From Puccinia triticina (taxonomy: Eukaryota; Basidiomycota; Pucciniomycetes; Pucciniales; Pucciniaceae), in assembly GCF_026914185.1 (NCBI RefSeq), contig NC_070571.1, forward strand, positions 2,728,001-2,792,000: a stretch of DNA of 64,000 bases. Reading direction: 5' to 3'. Positions within the stretch are counted from its first letter, which is position 1; every line of letters starts with the position of its first letter. The position numbers and the translations under genes were made by a program. The notes under the pieces are model-generated. The model saw nothing but the letters and a program-made list of their open reading frames with translations, was not told the origin of the DNA and did not search any database. This document shows positions 19,856 to 31,314 of the stretch, piece by piece.

Positions 19856-21106
19856 GTGGACGCAGAGCAGGAAATCAGGGCTAGGGAGAATCAAGGTGGT
19901 AGCGAGGGGATACAAGAGATTATGCTAAAGGTCATCGGGAAAGCGCTAGCGGCCGAGGCGGCAGGCAAATCGGAACAGGCGACCATGCTATTCAAGATCT
20001 GTGAAGGCTTGGGGAATACCATCACAAGTGTTCCTACGACCTCAGCCCATCAATCACCAACCCAGTCAGCGACAGACACCGGCAGGCAAACCCGGACCGA
20101 CCTCCCCACTCGAATCGCTGCACCTCCCATCTCATCATCAACCACACCACCAGCCATCCCGACCCCCCCGCATCAACTCCTCAGCTTCAAGGTCCCAGCC
20201 TTGAATCTATCGTCCATACCGAAAGTCAGGGACTACGACGAGATGCTGACTTCCTCCGGACCGGAAGCAGCAGCCCTGTTCGACGATGCGGCCATCCCGA
20301 ACAATGACGATATTGGCCTTCCTCAATTCTTTGCCAAGAATCTCCTAGAATTCCGAGCTCCCTTGCCCTTGACAATCTTCAACGAGTGGTGGCAAGAACA
20401 AGCCTTTCTCCACCACGCAGAGAAGAGGAGTAAATCAGATGAGGCGAGCGGAGACCGATTCAGATATACCGGGTTTCCGTACCCAAGCGAATACCTCCAG
20501 ACCTACCAAGAATGGTCGGTCAATCATCAAGGCTTTCTTCGAGCGGTCAGCAAGATACCATCCCACGCCAACTTGGCGACTTGGTTGGTGGCCCACAAGA
20601 GGAATGCAGACGGTATTATCAGGAGGGAGGGGTTCATGACGGCGCTAAGGTACGACATCCACGTTCGGATGAACGCCCTATGCCAAAGGGTACCCGTACC
20701 AGGTGGGCGGCTCTCAGTGGCGAACATATCAATCTTCCGGACGGAGATCGTGCAAGAGGTCCACGCCAAAACGGTTAGGTTCGGCGAGACGGAATTCACC
20801 GACAACCCCTACGCAGCAGGTGGATGTCGGTTTGGCTGGGACCCTACGACTGGTCAACAGGCGAAGGCAAAAGGCGAGCAAGCAAACAGGACTCCGCTCC
20901 ACCTGCAACAATCCAGCAAGGCGATCACATCCGCGGCAAAGCCTGGCCCAGAAACCCCGAGGGGTCCTAGCAACCAGAAGGAGACCGGCGGCAAAGGCAA
21001 CGGGTTTAAGGGAGGCAAGTGGGGGCAAGGCTATGATCGCGAGGCGGGGGAGGAGGAGGAGGAAGACCCGGGAGTAGCTATGGCAAGGGGAGAGGTTACT
21101 AGTTAG
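19856..21106 (+). CDS. Retroelement gag-like protein
   Basis: An open frame of 416 codons; the first ATG inside it is near 19922. A Pro/Ser/Thr-rich segment (about residues 60-115) is followed by a helical region with aromatic blocks (FFAKNLLEFRAPLPLTIFNE, FNEWWQEQAFLHH, YPSEYLQTYQEWS), an AAGGCRFGWDP motif near residue 320, and a Gly/Lys-rich tail (GGKGNGFKGGKWGQGYD) that could bind RNA in place of a CCHC zinc knuckle. The position upstream of RT supports a capsid-type role (inference). Confidence 0.6.
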   Translation: MDAEQEIRARENQGGSEGIQEIMLKVIGKALAAEAAGKSEQATMLFKICEGLGNTITSVPTTSAHQSPTQSATDTGRQTRTDLPTRIAAPPISSSTTPPAIPTPPHQLLSFKVPALNLSSIPKVRDYDEMLTSSGPEAAALFDDAAIPNNDDIGLPQFFAKNLLEFRAPLPLTIFNEWWQEQAFLHHAEKRSKSDEASGDRFRYTGFPYPSEYLQTYQEWSVNHQGFLRAVSKIPSHANLATWLVAHKRNADGIIRREGFMTALRYDIHVRMNALCQRVPVPGGRLSVANISIFRTEIVQEVHAKTVRFGETEFTDNPYAAGGCRFGWDPTTGQQAKAKGEQANRTPLHLQQSSKAITSAAKPGPETPRGPSNQKETGGKGNGFKGGKWGQGYDREAGEEEEEDPGVAMARGEVTS

Positions 21107-21228
21107 CAATTTTCTTAGTTGAATCCACCCTCTGTTTTCTTGTACGCCTGATGAAGGGACCGTAGCAACTTCTCTGCACTCTTTTGAGTTCCATCTACAC
21201 ATGCAAATAGAGTTCGCAATCTAACTTA

Positions 21229-23028
21229 ATGGTACCCAATCTGGTACATTCTGTGCAAAGTGTAGAGAGTTGGGAGAGTGAAAGCTACGAGACAAGGGTT
21301 GAACAGAGCCGACAAGTCATAAACATGAGACAAAGACTAGCGGTAGGGCAAACCAATCAACCTAAGGGAGCAAAATGGCCGACAAACGTATCCTGCGAGA
21401 TGAATACCGAGGCTTGGGAAACCGCGCTACGGCGTGCAGGCCTCCTGCCAAGATTCCAAGACGTCTTGGATGGCTTTCAAGATGGGTTCAACCAAGGGAT
21501 CCCACCACATAGTTTATCGGACAACATTCGCTACTTCACCCCCCCAAACCACACCTCAGCTCTGTTGGCGAAAACCAAGATCGAGGACTCCATTCGGAAA
21601 GAAATAGAAGCTGGTAGGATGTTCGGGCCCTTTACGTACGACCAGGTATAAGAGCGGTTCAGTTTCTTCAGGACTAATCCTCTGGGTGCCGTAGTCAACG
21701 GCGACGGGTCCTTGCGGCCAATCAATGACTTATCGTTCCCGCACGGGAAGACGGAAATCCCTTCCGTAAACTCGTTCGTAGACACGGATGATTTCAAGAC
21801 GTCCTGGGACGATTTCAATGCGGTAGCAAGGTTTCTCAAGGAACAAAAAGAGCCGGTCCTCTTAGCACTTTTTGACTGGGAAAAGGCGTACCGCCAGATC
21901 CCAACCGCGCCGGACCAATGGCCGTACCTCATGGTACCAGATTTTAACAATCAACTCCTGCTAGATACCAGGATCGCATTTGGTGGAGTGGCGGGCTGCG
22001 GATCCTTTGGCCGGCCAGCAGATGCGTGGAAGGAGCTGATGCTGTCAGAATTCGATGTCCTAAATGTCTTTAGATGGGTCGACGACAACTTATTTGTCAA
22101 AAAGCCCAGCTCAGCGACTCTAATGGCCGACATAGTAAGACGGTCCGACGAACTGAGGGTAAAGACAAACAAAGAAAAGTACTCACCCTTTCTAGAGGAA
22201 CAAAAATACGTCGGCTTCATCTGGAATGGAACCGACAAGACCGTACGGCTTCCTGAAGCAAAACTCAAGAAAAGGATCAATCAGATTCAAGATTTCCTCG
22301 AAATGGGCGCAATCTTCACATACAATGACGTGGAGGTCATTGCAGGCAGGTTGAACCATGTAGCGTATATCCTACCTCATTTAAGGTGCTACTTATGTGG
22401 TCTTTATAGATGGCTTAAAGACTGGGTGCACCGAGAAACCGCCCGCCCAATACCCCCAGACGCCGAGGAGGATCTACACACGTGGCTAACGACACTATCG
22501 AATTTCAAACCAACAAGATTAATTGCAAGACAAGAGCCGACCGAGGTAGGATGGGTCGGCGATGCATCGACTGGATTCGGGATAGGTGTGATTATCGGCA
22601 GAAGATGGGGACAATTCCGCCTTTGATCTCTAGAGGAGCTAGATAAAAACATTGACATGGAGAAACGGGAGGAAGAGAGGATCTCGCGACTGGAGACCAT
22701 CGCAGTACGACTAGGCCTATTGATGCTAATCAAGCTCGGGGCAAGAGAAGGGAAAACGTTCATTGTATGGACAGACAACACGACAACAGAGAGTGTCGTC
22801 ACAAAGAGGAAATCAAAAGACAGGTTTGTCAACGCCGAATGGAAGAAGATACAGGCGATGCTCGTTGAACACCAGATCAATCTCATTGCAAAACGCGTTG
22901 CTTCCGCGGAGAATAGGGCTGACGAATTATCCAGAGGAATTAGGAGGAACCACAGGACCCGCTACCAACTACGGGTCAAAGTCCCTCGGGATCTGGGGGA
23001 GTTAATCGAACAAGTAACGGAAGTGTAA
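21229..23028 (+). pseudogene. Reverse transcriptase-RNase H, two stops
   Basis: RT blocks in order: DGSLRPINDLSFPHGK, LALFDWEKAYRQIP, IAFGGVAGCGSFGRPADAWK, then the catalytic VFRWVDDNLFV in place of YxDD, then KYVGFIWNG and AGRLNHVAYILPHLRC. RNase H follows: GWVGDASTGFGIGV, VWTDNTTTESV, NAEWKKIQ and NRADELSRG. A TAA interrupts the frame at 21649-21651 and a TGA at 22624-22626, after GQFRL. Both flanking parts stay in frame, so the stops are point changes. The protein would make element cDNA from RNA in a gag particle. Confidence 0.85.
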
Positions 23029-23030
23029 AG

Positions 23031-23492
23031 CTATGATAGGTGTTGCTTGAAGGAAGGGAGACGCTTTGTAATGAATAACATTGCAAATATAGGATGGGTC
23101 GAGGCATCAGGCCTCCACTAGGACCAGGTTTCCTGCAGTGTTGGGTCTGAGCAGGCTCCAGGCCACCTGGAGTAACGGGTCGGGCTCAGACCCCACATCT
23201 TAGTGCTCACACAGGACGAGAGGCCACACTCCCCAGGAGCAGTGGCCACCCTCCCAGCTCACCTTTCCGTCGCGCCAAGCTCTCCGTCACGAGGAGGAGA
23301 GACGCGGCACGCCAGGAGAGAGTTGAGGAGAGGACCTTTCCCACACTCAGGCGGCTCGGGGAGTTGTGAGGACAACTCCCAGGTCACCTAGGCAATCCCA
23401 AATCAGGGGATTGCAAAGAGAAACACACAGGAACTGAGTACCATTGATGTTACTCAGCCCAAACCCACGCGGAACGGTAGCGGCAGGATTGG
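23031..23492. other. 3' non-coding region of retroelement, no gene
   Basis: GC-richer sequence immediately downstream of the RNase H stop, with short hairpins (GGGAGTTGTGAGGACAACTCCC at about 23360-23380). No tyrosine recombinase frame is seen here. Confidence 0.4.
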
Positions 23493-24696
23493 AAGGATAA
23501 TTAAATTTCCCAAAAGAAATACTCAAAGTTTGAGGTTGGGAAAATCATTGAAAAAAAATCACTCTGTACTGAAAAAAAATGCAAACTGAGTGTGCTCAGC
23601 CAAAAAAATAAAAATGTGTCAGACTGAGTAAAAAACAATGGGGCACATTTTTGGGGTGATTTGTTGGACGGGCCTGCACAAGGTCCGCATGGGCCTCTAA
23701 CAGGCCTGTTGGGCCCATTGAAAAAGTAGTATTTGTTTGGAATTCCAATGCTCTGCTAAAATGTGAAATGGGTCAAACTGAATAAAAAACATGGGGGTAC
23801 ATTTTTGGGGAGATTTTCTGGACGGGCCTGAATGAGGCCCACATGGCCCCCACAAAGCCCACTGGTCCCATTGAAAGAGTAGCCTTGGTTAAGAAAGCAT
23901 ATGCTCATCTAAGAAATAAAATGTGTCAGACTGAGTAAAAACCCTAAAGGCACATTGTTGGGGAGGCTTTTTGGACGGGCCTGTATCAGGCCCGTACGGG
24001 CCAACAGGGCTCCAAGGAAAAGGAAAGGGCCTGGACATACTTTCTGTGAGTGCACAAATGTCATACAGATGTGAGAAGCCCTTCAATATCTTCTGTTGAT
24101 TAGTGGTCAATTGGTGCTGTTCTGAAACATCATATGGGCATTCTTGACCAAGACTACTTCTGGGTTGGCCAAACCAGCTTTGGGTGGGCCCTGACGGGCC
24201 TGATGCAGGTCTGTCAATCAGCCCCCCCAAAAGTGTGGCCCCATGTTTTTTACTCAGGTTGACACATTTTTGTTTCTTAGCTGAGCATAGGCATTCTTGA
24301 CCAAGGCTACTCTTTCAATGGGCCCAGTGGGCTTTGTGGGGGCCATGTGAGCCTCATTCAGGCCCGTCCAAAAAATCTCCCCAAAAATGTACCCCCATGT
24401 TTTTTATTCAGTTTGACCCATTTCACATTTTAGCAGAGCATCGGAATTCCAAACAAATACTACTTTTTCAATGGGCCCAACGGGCCTGTTAGGGGCCCAT
24501 GTGGGCCTTGTGCAGGCCCGTCCAACAAATCACCCCAAAAATGTGACCCATTGTTTTTTACTCAGTCTGACACATTTTTATTTTTTTGGCTGAGCACGCT
24601 CAGTTTGCATTTTTTTTCAGTACAGAGTGATTTTTTTTCAATGATTTTCCCAACCTCAAACTTTGAGTATTTTTTTTGGGAAATTTAATTATCCTT
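23493..24696. mobile_element. 1.2-kb foldback element
   Basis: The left arm (23493 to about 24000) and the right arm (about 24190-24696) are near-perfect reverse complements for about 500 bp, starting AAGGATAATTAAATTTCCC. Each arm contains internal repetition of a block with GTGTCAGACTGAGTAAAAA, CACATTTTTGGGG and GGACGGGCCTG. Only the centre (about 24000-24190) is unique. No clear target duplication (flanks GGATTGG and GAAGTGT) and no ORF with family features. Confidence 0.9.
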
Positions 24697-24705
24697 GAAG
24701 TGTAT

Positions 24706-24845
24706 TGGAGGACTTCCTGTGCAATCTGGAACCCTCACAGATGTTGGTGTAGACCCAAAAAGTCTAGATTCTTGCAGGGAAATATAGCTTGTTGGGCTCT
24801 AGATCACTTCTGGGAGGCCCACAGATTTTGACAGGAAGTCATCCA
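24706..24845. mobile_element. 140-bp MITE, copy 1
   Basis: Starts TGGAGGACTTCCTGT and ends ACAGGAAGTCATCCA, short terminal inverted repeats. A second 140-bp copy with the same order of blocks (AGACCCAAAAA, TTGGGCTCTAGATCACTTC, TGGGAG) is at 55846-55985. Here the element is bordered by TA on both sides if each end is extended by one base. Confidence 0.75.
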
Positions 24846-24849
24846 TTAG

Positions 24850-25029
24850 CCCTTTTCACATTGGTAAAATTGATCCAAGTTTACAGATGCTTATGATAAA
24901 ATTTACATTTTTTTTACAAATCAAGTTTCCTTCATTTCCAACCATTCTGAATCAACATGAAAGTTTTATGAAATTTTATGATGAGCATCAGTGAAGTTGT
25001 CACAAATTTGCCAATGTGAACAGGGCACA
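24850..25029. mobile_element. Candidate 180-bp MITE
   Basis: GCCCTTTTCACATTGGTAAA at the left and GCCCTGTTCACATTGGCAAA (reverse complement of the right end) differ at two positions. Internal sequence is AT-rich. No target duplication found and only one copy seen. Confidence 0.5.
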
Positions 25030-25763
25030 ACAAGGTATTTTGATACAGGCCTTTCTTAGTTATCTCCTATTCTGAGTTTTCCATTTTTTCCCTTGATCCC
25101 ACTTCCTTCTTCTAATCACTCCACTTTATCTTTATATCCTTGTAATTTTCTTGAGCATAACAAGCTTTGAACTCTACATTCTGTTTTCTGATTCAGAGGT
25201 AGTCACTTTAGATACTACCCCTGACAACTGCCCACTTCCAAAGCTGACAGGAATATCAATGAGCTGGAGGACTAAAGGCCAGGCAAATTATGCTCTACGT
25301 ATCATCCATAAAGTTGACAGGTTTCCCAGACCCTTGCTGATGATTTGATTGTGGTCAAGAAACATGAGGTTTTGATTCCCTATAGTGGTAATTGATGCAA
25401 ATTGAAGTTATGTAGAATTGGAGGCTGAAGGGCTGAGGATAAAAGATTGAATTGAAAAGACCAGACACTTTCATTGCTTCTCAAGGCATGCTTGAGGATC
25501 AACCAATCAAGGCTGCCAGTCAAGCTGTTGACCATTGAGGGCCCAATTCCATTTCCCAAAATGTGATAAATAAAAGTAAAAACAACATGGTCTTATAAGA
25601 GAGTACTGTTCTAGCTTACAAAGATGTACATGCACTAAACAAAATCAAGAGAAGATGGAAAAGGCATGAGAAGAACGAAAAGAGAGCATCAATGAAAAGA
25701 CGGAGGATCCGAGAAGGGATTGATTAATCAAGACATCATCCAGACGGGAAAGAGAGGAGAATG
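25030..25763. other. Intergenic, 3' side of dynactin
   Basis: AT-rich, no repeats recognised. Contains the probable 3' UTR and polyadenylation region of the minus-strand dynactin gene. Confidence 0.4.
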
Positions 25764-28700
25764 CTAGAAGGTGATTTGGTGAGTCCGTTGCTTAAATGCT
25801 TCGATCTTAGCGCGCAATTTTTCAATCTCTTCTCTCCGTTTAGCGACCTGGACCTGGGGCAAGCGTTCCTTGAACTGCCACACCTTAGTCGCAGCAGAGC
25901 GTTTATCAGGTTGTTCCAGACCGGGAGTAGCGGAAGAGGAAGGATGGAGGAGGACGGGGCGTTTGACGATAGAAAGGTCGACGACGCGGGGGCTCGCGGA
26001 GATGGCGAGCGCCTCGCGATAGAGCCGCTTCGACTCTTCCGCGAACTTGCGAAGCTGGTCGGTCGGATTGGCTGGGCTCGCCGTGGGGAGCTCGTCCTCC
26101 TGTGTCGTCTGGCCAGGGCCAGGCGAAGACGGGTTGCCGTCCGCATCGCCTGGTAAGACCGGCGGGAAGGTGGGCGGTAGGACGCTATACGACGGTAGGG
26201 CATTGAGCTGTTTAAGCAGACTCTGGGACTTAAGGTAAGAGTTCTCGGCTCGTAAGAATCGGGTCGCGCCCCTGAGTGACTCAACCTGTGGTAGTGTGTC
26301 ATGTCATCAAGGCGGATCGTCAATATGGTGTTTCCCATGATATAAAAGTTAGCAAGTGTTGTGTTTACCTGTTCCACTAGTTGCGTGGTCTCCAGATTCC
26401 CCTCATAAGGGACATAGAAATCGTGCCCCGAGATACCCGCGAGGGGTGCAGGGGCAGTGGCCGCTGCGTTCTTGCTATTCCTGGATTCATCAGTTCCCAG
26501 CGCTACTAGTTGGATCTTCAACTCTTTGTTTTGCTCCGCCATCTTCTCGTATTCGTTCTGCATGGATTCGTTAAGCTCTTCGTATTGTTTCACTTCTTTT
26601 TCTGCTTTCTTGAGACGGGACTCAAGCTCGGACATCGCATCAGCTTGTTTCTTAACCGCTTCCATTCTCTTCTCCATCACCTGGATTTTCACTTGACTTT
26701 CTTGTAAAGAATGATCCTGAAAAACCCCCAAGAACAAAACAGTGTTTGAGCAATCTGTCGCCTGTCTTGCGCGGAAATTTCCAGAGATGCATACCTTGGC
26801 TCGAGTATCCTTAACAAGCTCGCGAATTTCCTCACTGAGTTTCAGGACTTTCAACTCTGCGTCAACATTCATCGCCGCAGAAGATTTCATCTCGGCGACC
26901 CTTGCGACCCAGGGATGTTCGTAAGTATCTTGAATGGCCACGAGAAAAACAAGAGAAGGTCGGCCAAGTTGCAAACGGGTGATTTCAAAAACCAATGAAG
27001 ATGCAGTCAGCACTTACTTCTCGCGACATGCTCGGGATCAGTTGCTACACCAAGGGTTATCCCCAGGTCACGTGCCAAATGACTAAGTAGAGTGAAAAAC
27101 TCTTCCAGAGGTCTTCCGGTGTGTTTGACGATGTCACGCGTGGCTTCTTGAAGAATGTCATTGTAAGTATCCAACTGAAAGATTTCCTTGGATGAGACGA
27201 GCTCCGAGCAATACCGTCCCACCAGATCTGCCAACTAAATTAAAAAGGAGTTGCCAAACATTCGAGCATTAGATACTGGCAAATTCTGCCCATGAGTATG
27301 GAAGTGTGAATTGTTGCTTACGCGTGAAGAGACGTTAGCGAGGTCGTATGTGTTGTCTTTTAGGACCGTCATAGCATTCGAATGGTTCGGGTTCAGTGAA
27401 CAAGACTGGCGCATCAGGTCCTGCAACCGGCGCAGCAACTTCTTGGATATCACCTTGGCCGTGCGTGCTTGCCCAAGTAGATTTTGGAGTGGACGGAATA
27501 CTATGTCAGATAAATCCGCATTAGGATCGATCTCTAAAAGAAAATGAAGAAACAACATCAGCGATGGGCTCATATAGCAATAAGAAAATTGTGTAGGAGT
27601 CAATAACGAACGGCCATCTTGTTTCAGCGCGGCAATGGTTTGCTTGGCAAACGCGATACAAACTAAGATCGAATCCAAGTCGACATCGAGGGTATAAATA
27701 TCCCCGTACTGAAGCTCGGCCACATCGTAGTCAGAATCGGGCATGTATATCTCTGCCAGATGGCGCATCTGTGGCAAAAACCTACACAAGAGAGAGTAAG
27801 TGAGTTATAAAAAGGTAGAGGAATGTGAGTTGGGCTGATAGATTGAAAGACCAACCTTTCAATTTCTTTCCCAACATCACCTTCCTTGAGTTCTTCCCTC
27901 TTACAAGCATCAATAAACCCGTCCATCTTTTTTTCTGCAGCCATCAATTCCTGGTAAACGCCGCCCATCTTGATGAAGCTTTCGGGCGGGCAAGAGCGAA
28001 TGAATGCGGCAAAGCGATTGGAAAGCGCCGAGAGCCGGGCCAACTTCGATCGAGTCTGTATCACCGATTTGGTCAACATTCCCCATTGCTATTTCTTAAG
28101 GACAAAAAAATAAGCACTTACATCACAAGCAACGAGGATGACTTCGGTCACAGTCCCATTCGAGATCTCACTGATGTTGTTGGTCTGTTCGATCACTGAG
28201 GACACGAGATCCGTCTTGGCCGCCAAGCGGGTGAAAAACATGAGCGACTCCACGGCGTCATGATCTCCTTCATAATAAGCGGGGAGTAGGTATGGCTGTG
28301 TATGAAACATATCATCAGGCCCATTTCGACAAGCTCAATATTGTTTAGAAAACAGTGATCCGAAGGGCACTGACCTTCATTATGCTACATTGGAGCATTG
28401 CCTGGGTGGATTCCAACTTGCGCAACTCCAGATCTATCGCCTTCACTTGCCCCTTCACGCTCGAGTTCTGTAGCTTGCGGTTCAGATTCAACATCGCCTG
28501 CGTTTGACTGGCTAATGTTTGCGACTCATTGTGTTGGATCTGTTGTCGCTCACGCATAGCATCGAGATCACTGTTACATTTGAAAAAATAAAAACATGTC
28601 AGGCCTCGGGACAAAATCGCGGGGACAACCTTGTACTAACGTTTGTAAGCTCAAAACCAGCTCTCGGAATTGCAATATTGTGTTCTCGTAATCCGCGACA

Positions 28701-31314
28701 GATTCTTCCAAAGATTCATTGCGCCTTTTGTGCTCGCGCAACTGCAGATCTTTGAAGTCTGGAGGTGATAGTAGAATAAGAATAGATCATTCGGCGTGTT
28801 GAGCTTGTGAGCACATAGTTTTCAATATGAGACTTACCAATTTCTTCTTGCATCTGTTTTTCTGTTTCGACATGGTTTTCCTCTAGCTCATCGGCCAGTT
28901 CTTTCAAAGCCTCCAAATCCTCTATGATCATCTTCATGTCTTCGATTTTCTGTGGCGGGGTATTACAAGAATGTCAGGAAAGCCGTGGACCGAAAAGTTG
29001 GGAGGATTTTACCTCGTTGAGAGTCAGGTTTCGTTCCGTCAATTGCTCGAGCATATCTTCGACTCCCATCGAAGCATCCAGCTGTTGCTTTAATTCTTCT
29101 ACTTGACTTTCAGCCGTTTCTAATTGGCTCAACAGGACGCTATATTCGCCTGGCCGCCAGAAATAACCGGAATCAGTTCACTACAGACAAATCAAGCTCC
29201 ATGCTGGCTGTCGTTACCTTGCAACTCGGCGGATAAATCCAATTCTTGTTCTAAGTCGGTTATTCGTTTCCGACTGGCTTGCTCTGCTTCTTGAGACAGG
29301 TCTCGCATCCTGTAGGAAATTAGCCATTAACAAGTGAGTTTCTCGAGAAAGAAAAAGAGGAGGGAAATGCATATCTACCGTGCCAAAGCCTCCTTGAGAC
29401 GCGAGTTTTGTTTTTCCAGCTGGATGACTTTCAGTGTGGTCGATTGGTCTGATTCCTCGGACCCACCGGATTCGATCCGAGCTGTTAGAATAGAATTGAA
29501 AAAGAGGTTGGCTTCAAGATGGCGATGGCGAGACTTTAACCTTATCATACCTTGGATTTCTTGCAACGAAACGAGCTCGACTTTGAGCGTTTCTAATTCG
29601 TCTTTCATGCCGACTAGCAACGATTCGGTCTGGTCCAGTCTCTCCTCTGCCATCTCTTTGTCTAATGTTGCTAACTCAACTTCATCCGAAAAGTCGGCCA
29701 GGCGATTTTCCGCTTCATGTCGAGAAACTTCCAGGTCTTTATTCTACAGTATCTCCGATTCAGTCCACAGAAGAACTTGGGTAAACCTAAACCTGATCTT
29801 AAATTGGGAAACTATGAACTTGAGAATGACAAACGCACCAATTTCTTCAGAGATTTGATTTCTTCCAGACATTCATTAACTTTAGCCTGCATCTTCGGCT
29901 TGATCACAGTCGACCAATTTTCGTTATCTTCCTTAAGCTTCTCTAGTTCTCTGAGTTTTTCTTTGTCTTCATTGCGTCTAGCCTCCATGAGTTTGTATTT
30001 CGTTAATAATTCTTCATGGACGCGTGATGGGACCGTGTTGGGGTAAGGGGATCCAGAGCCGGCATCAAGCGTTGACCGAACAGGTGTCTTGTGAATTGCG
30101 TCGGGGGGCTTCTGTGTTGAGGTCAGAGATAAATGATCGACGGGTGTGGTAGTACTAGGATTTTGAGAGCTGATTTGGGGGCTCGATTTGGGATCAAGGG
30201 GCGGCTGTAGCGGGTTGACAGCTCGTTTGACTGGAGTTGCTTCATCTAGATCTAAGCCGTCCACGTCCCCCAAGTCTTGCATAGGGTCTTCCTCGAAAAG
30301 TGATAGATCATCAGAGCGAGCTTGGTCGGATGTACCTGTGTTGGAAGTGAGTCCAATCAGATTGGCTAGAGAGTCGGGTGGCTTGGCATGACTGCTGAAC
30401 ATGTGCTCGGGTGATCGAGAGCTAGGAGGAACGATTTTCTTGGAGGCTGCGCCCAGGGTGAGTTGCCGCCCCTTGAAACTGGTTGATTGAGTCATTTTAG
30501 GAGCGTAGGCGAGAGCGTCTGGACGCGAGACGCTAGTGGTACTGCCTCTTCTACTTACGCTTGGACTACCGGAGACAGAATTGTTGACAGATGCCATTGT
30601 GCTCCGGCTAGCCCTGGAGGAACTTTCAGCACTGGTTTTCAGAAGCGTTCGAGGGTTTCGATTTGGGGGAGACATTGGACCTAGGGTTGAAGAACGAGTT
30701 ATTGGAGGGGGTGACTTGAAGTTGGGTAGGTTGGTAGCCTTGGAGTTAATGCGAGTGGAGGTTCCTGCTAAGGATCTTGTAGTGGAGATGTTAGAGTTGC
30801 TTGATTGGGGTCGACTGAGGGCAGAAGCTCCGGGTGTTAGGATAGTAGAGAGACGCTGAGGGTAGATATGTTTTTTTTTGTTGATATATGTGAAGTCAGT
30901 CAATCCAGTGTGATAATCATCGCAGAGACTAGACTGGGAAGGGTAATGCTGACTTACGGATGTAGTTGATTTAGATTTAGTACTAGTATCACTCAAGAGA
31001 GTGACTTGACTAGGCCTGACGAAGACGCCCGATGCAGAACGACAGGTGAAGTAGCGTTTACCATCGACGGATCCGTCGTTTTTTCCGGTAGGATTATCGA
31101 GAATGATGCCTACCCAGGTGCCGTTAGCAAATTCGGTGGAGCCGACGAAAGCCACATGACCTGCACCAGCTGGTAAGAATTGTACAAGTGCGATTCAGCA
31201 ACTGGGTGGAGTGGTATGATTTATTTCCTCTGATAAAAGGCCGGAATTGGACACACCTTTTGGTATTGAGACCCGGTCACCCTGTTTGAAGTGTGGAGTA
31301 CTCGTTGTGGCCAT
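25764..31314 (-). CDS. Dynactin large subunit p150Glued
   Basis: Eighteen exons joined by GT-AG introns give 1404 residues. Exons: 31314-31257, 31169-30958, 30855-29839, 29743-29551, 29481-29379, 29309-29218, 29149-29013, 28949-28838, 28758-28641, 28570-28375, 28295-28122, 28055-27856, 27781-27612, 27533-27322, 27234-27018, 26928-26795, 26716-26369, 26285-25764. Phases are consistent throughout and the total is divisible by three. A CAP-Gly domain (residues about 8-75) has the tubulin tail-binding GKNDG motif (48-52) and ends FVRPSQ. A Ser/Thr/Pro-rich basic linker runs to about 360. Coiled coil CC1 (about 365-740) carries LDKEMAEERL, a p150 hallmark. A globular region follows (YLLPAYYEGDHDAV near 746), then HPWVARVAEMK near 1075, coiled coil CC2 (about 1115-1200) and a Pro-rich/coiled tail. 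The protein tethers cytoplasmic dynein to microtubules and cargo. The exon 1/2 junction has an alternative acceptor 15 bp downstream (AG|GTCATG). Confidence 0.95.

Larger units (their letters stand above)
19080..23030 (+). mobile_element. RT/RNase H retroelement, copy 1 (DIRS-like lineage?)
   Basis: A structural region (19392-21106) is followed by a reverse transcriptase/RNase H frame (21229-23028). The order, the RT motif spacing and an RNase H ending in NRADELSRG resemble basidiomycete YR-retroelement (DIRS-like) polyproteins. No Ty1- or Ty3-type integrase, no tyrosine recombinase and no flanking direct or inverted repeats were found, so the element is either truncated or of a lineage whose recombinase lies elsewhere. 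Two in-frame stops in the RT/RNase H frame make this copy inactive. Confidence 0.75.

Noticed and set aside
20001..21077. Second and third overlapping proteins in the gag region
   Set aside because: They are out-of-frame shadows of the gag-like ORF in GC-rich sequence.
23493..24696. LTR retroelement or DIRS inverted terminal repeats of copy 1
   Set aside because: The palindrome has no counterpart upstream of 19080 and is absent from copy 2, so it is a separate insertion.
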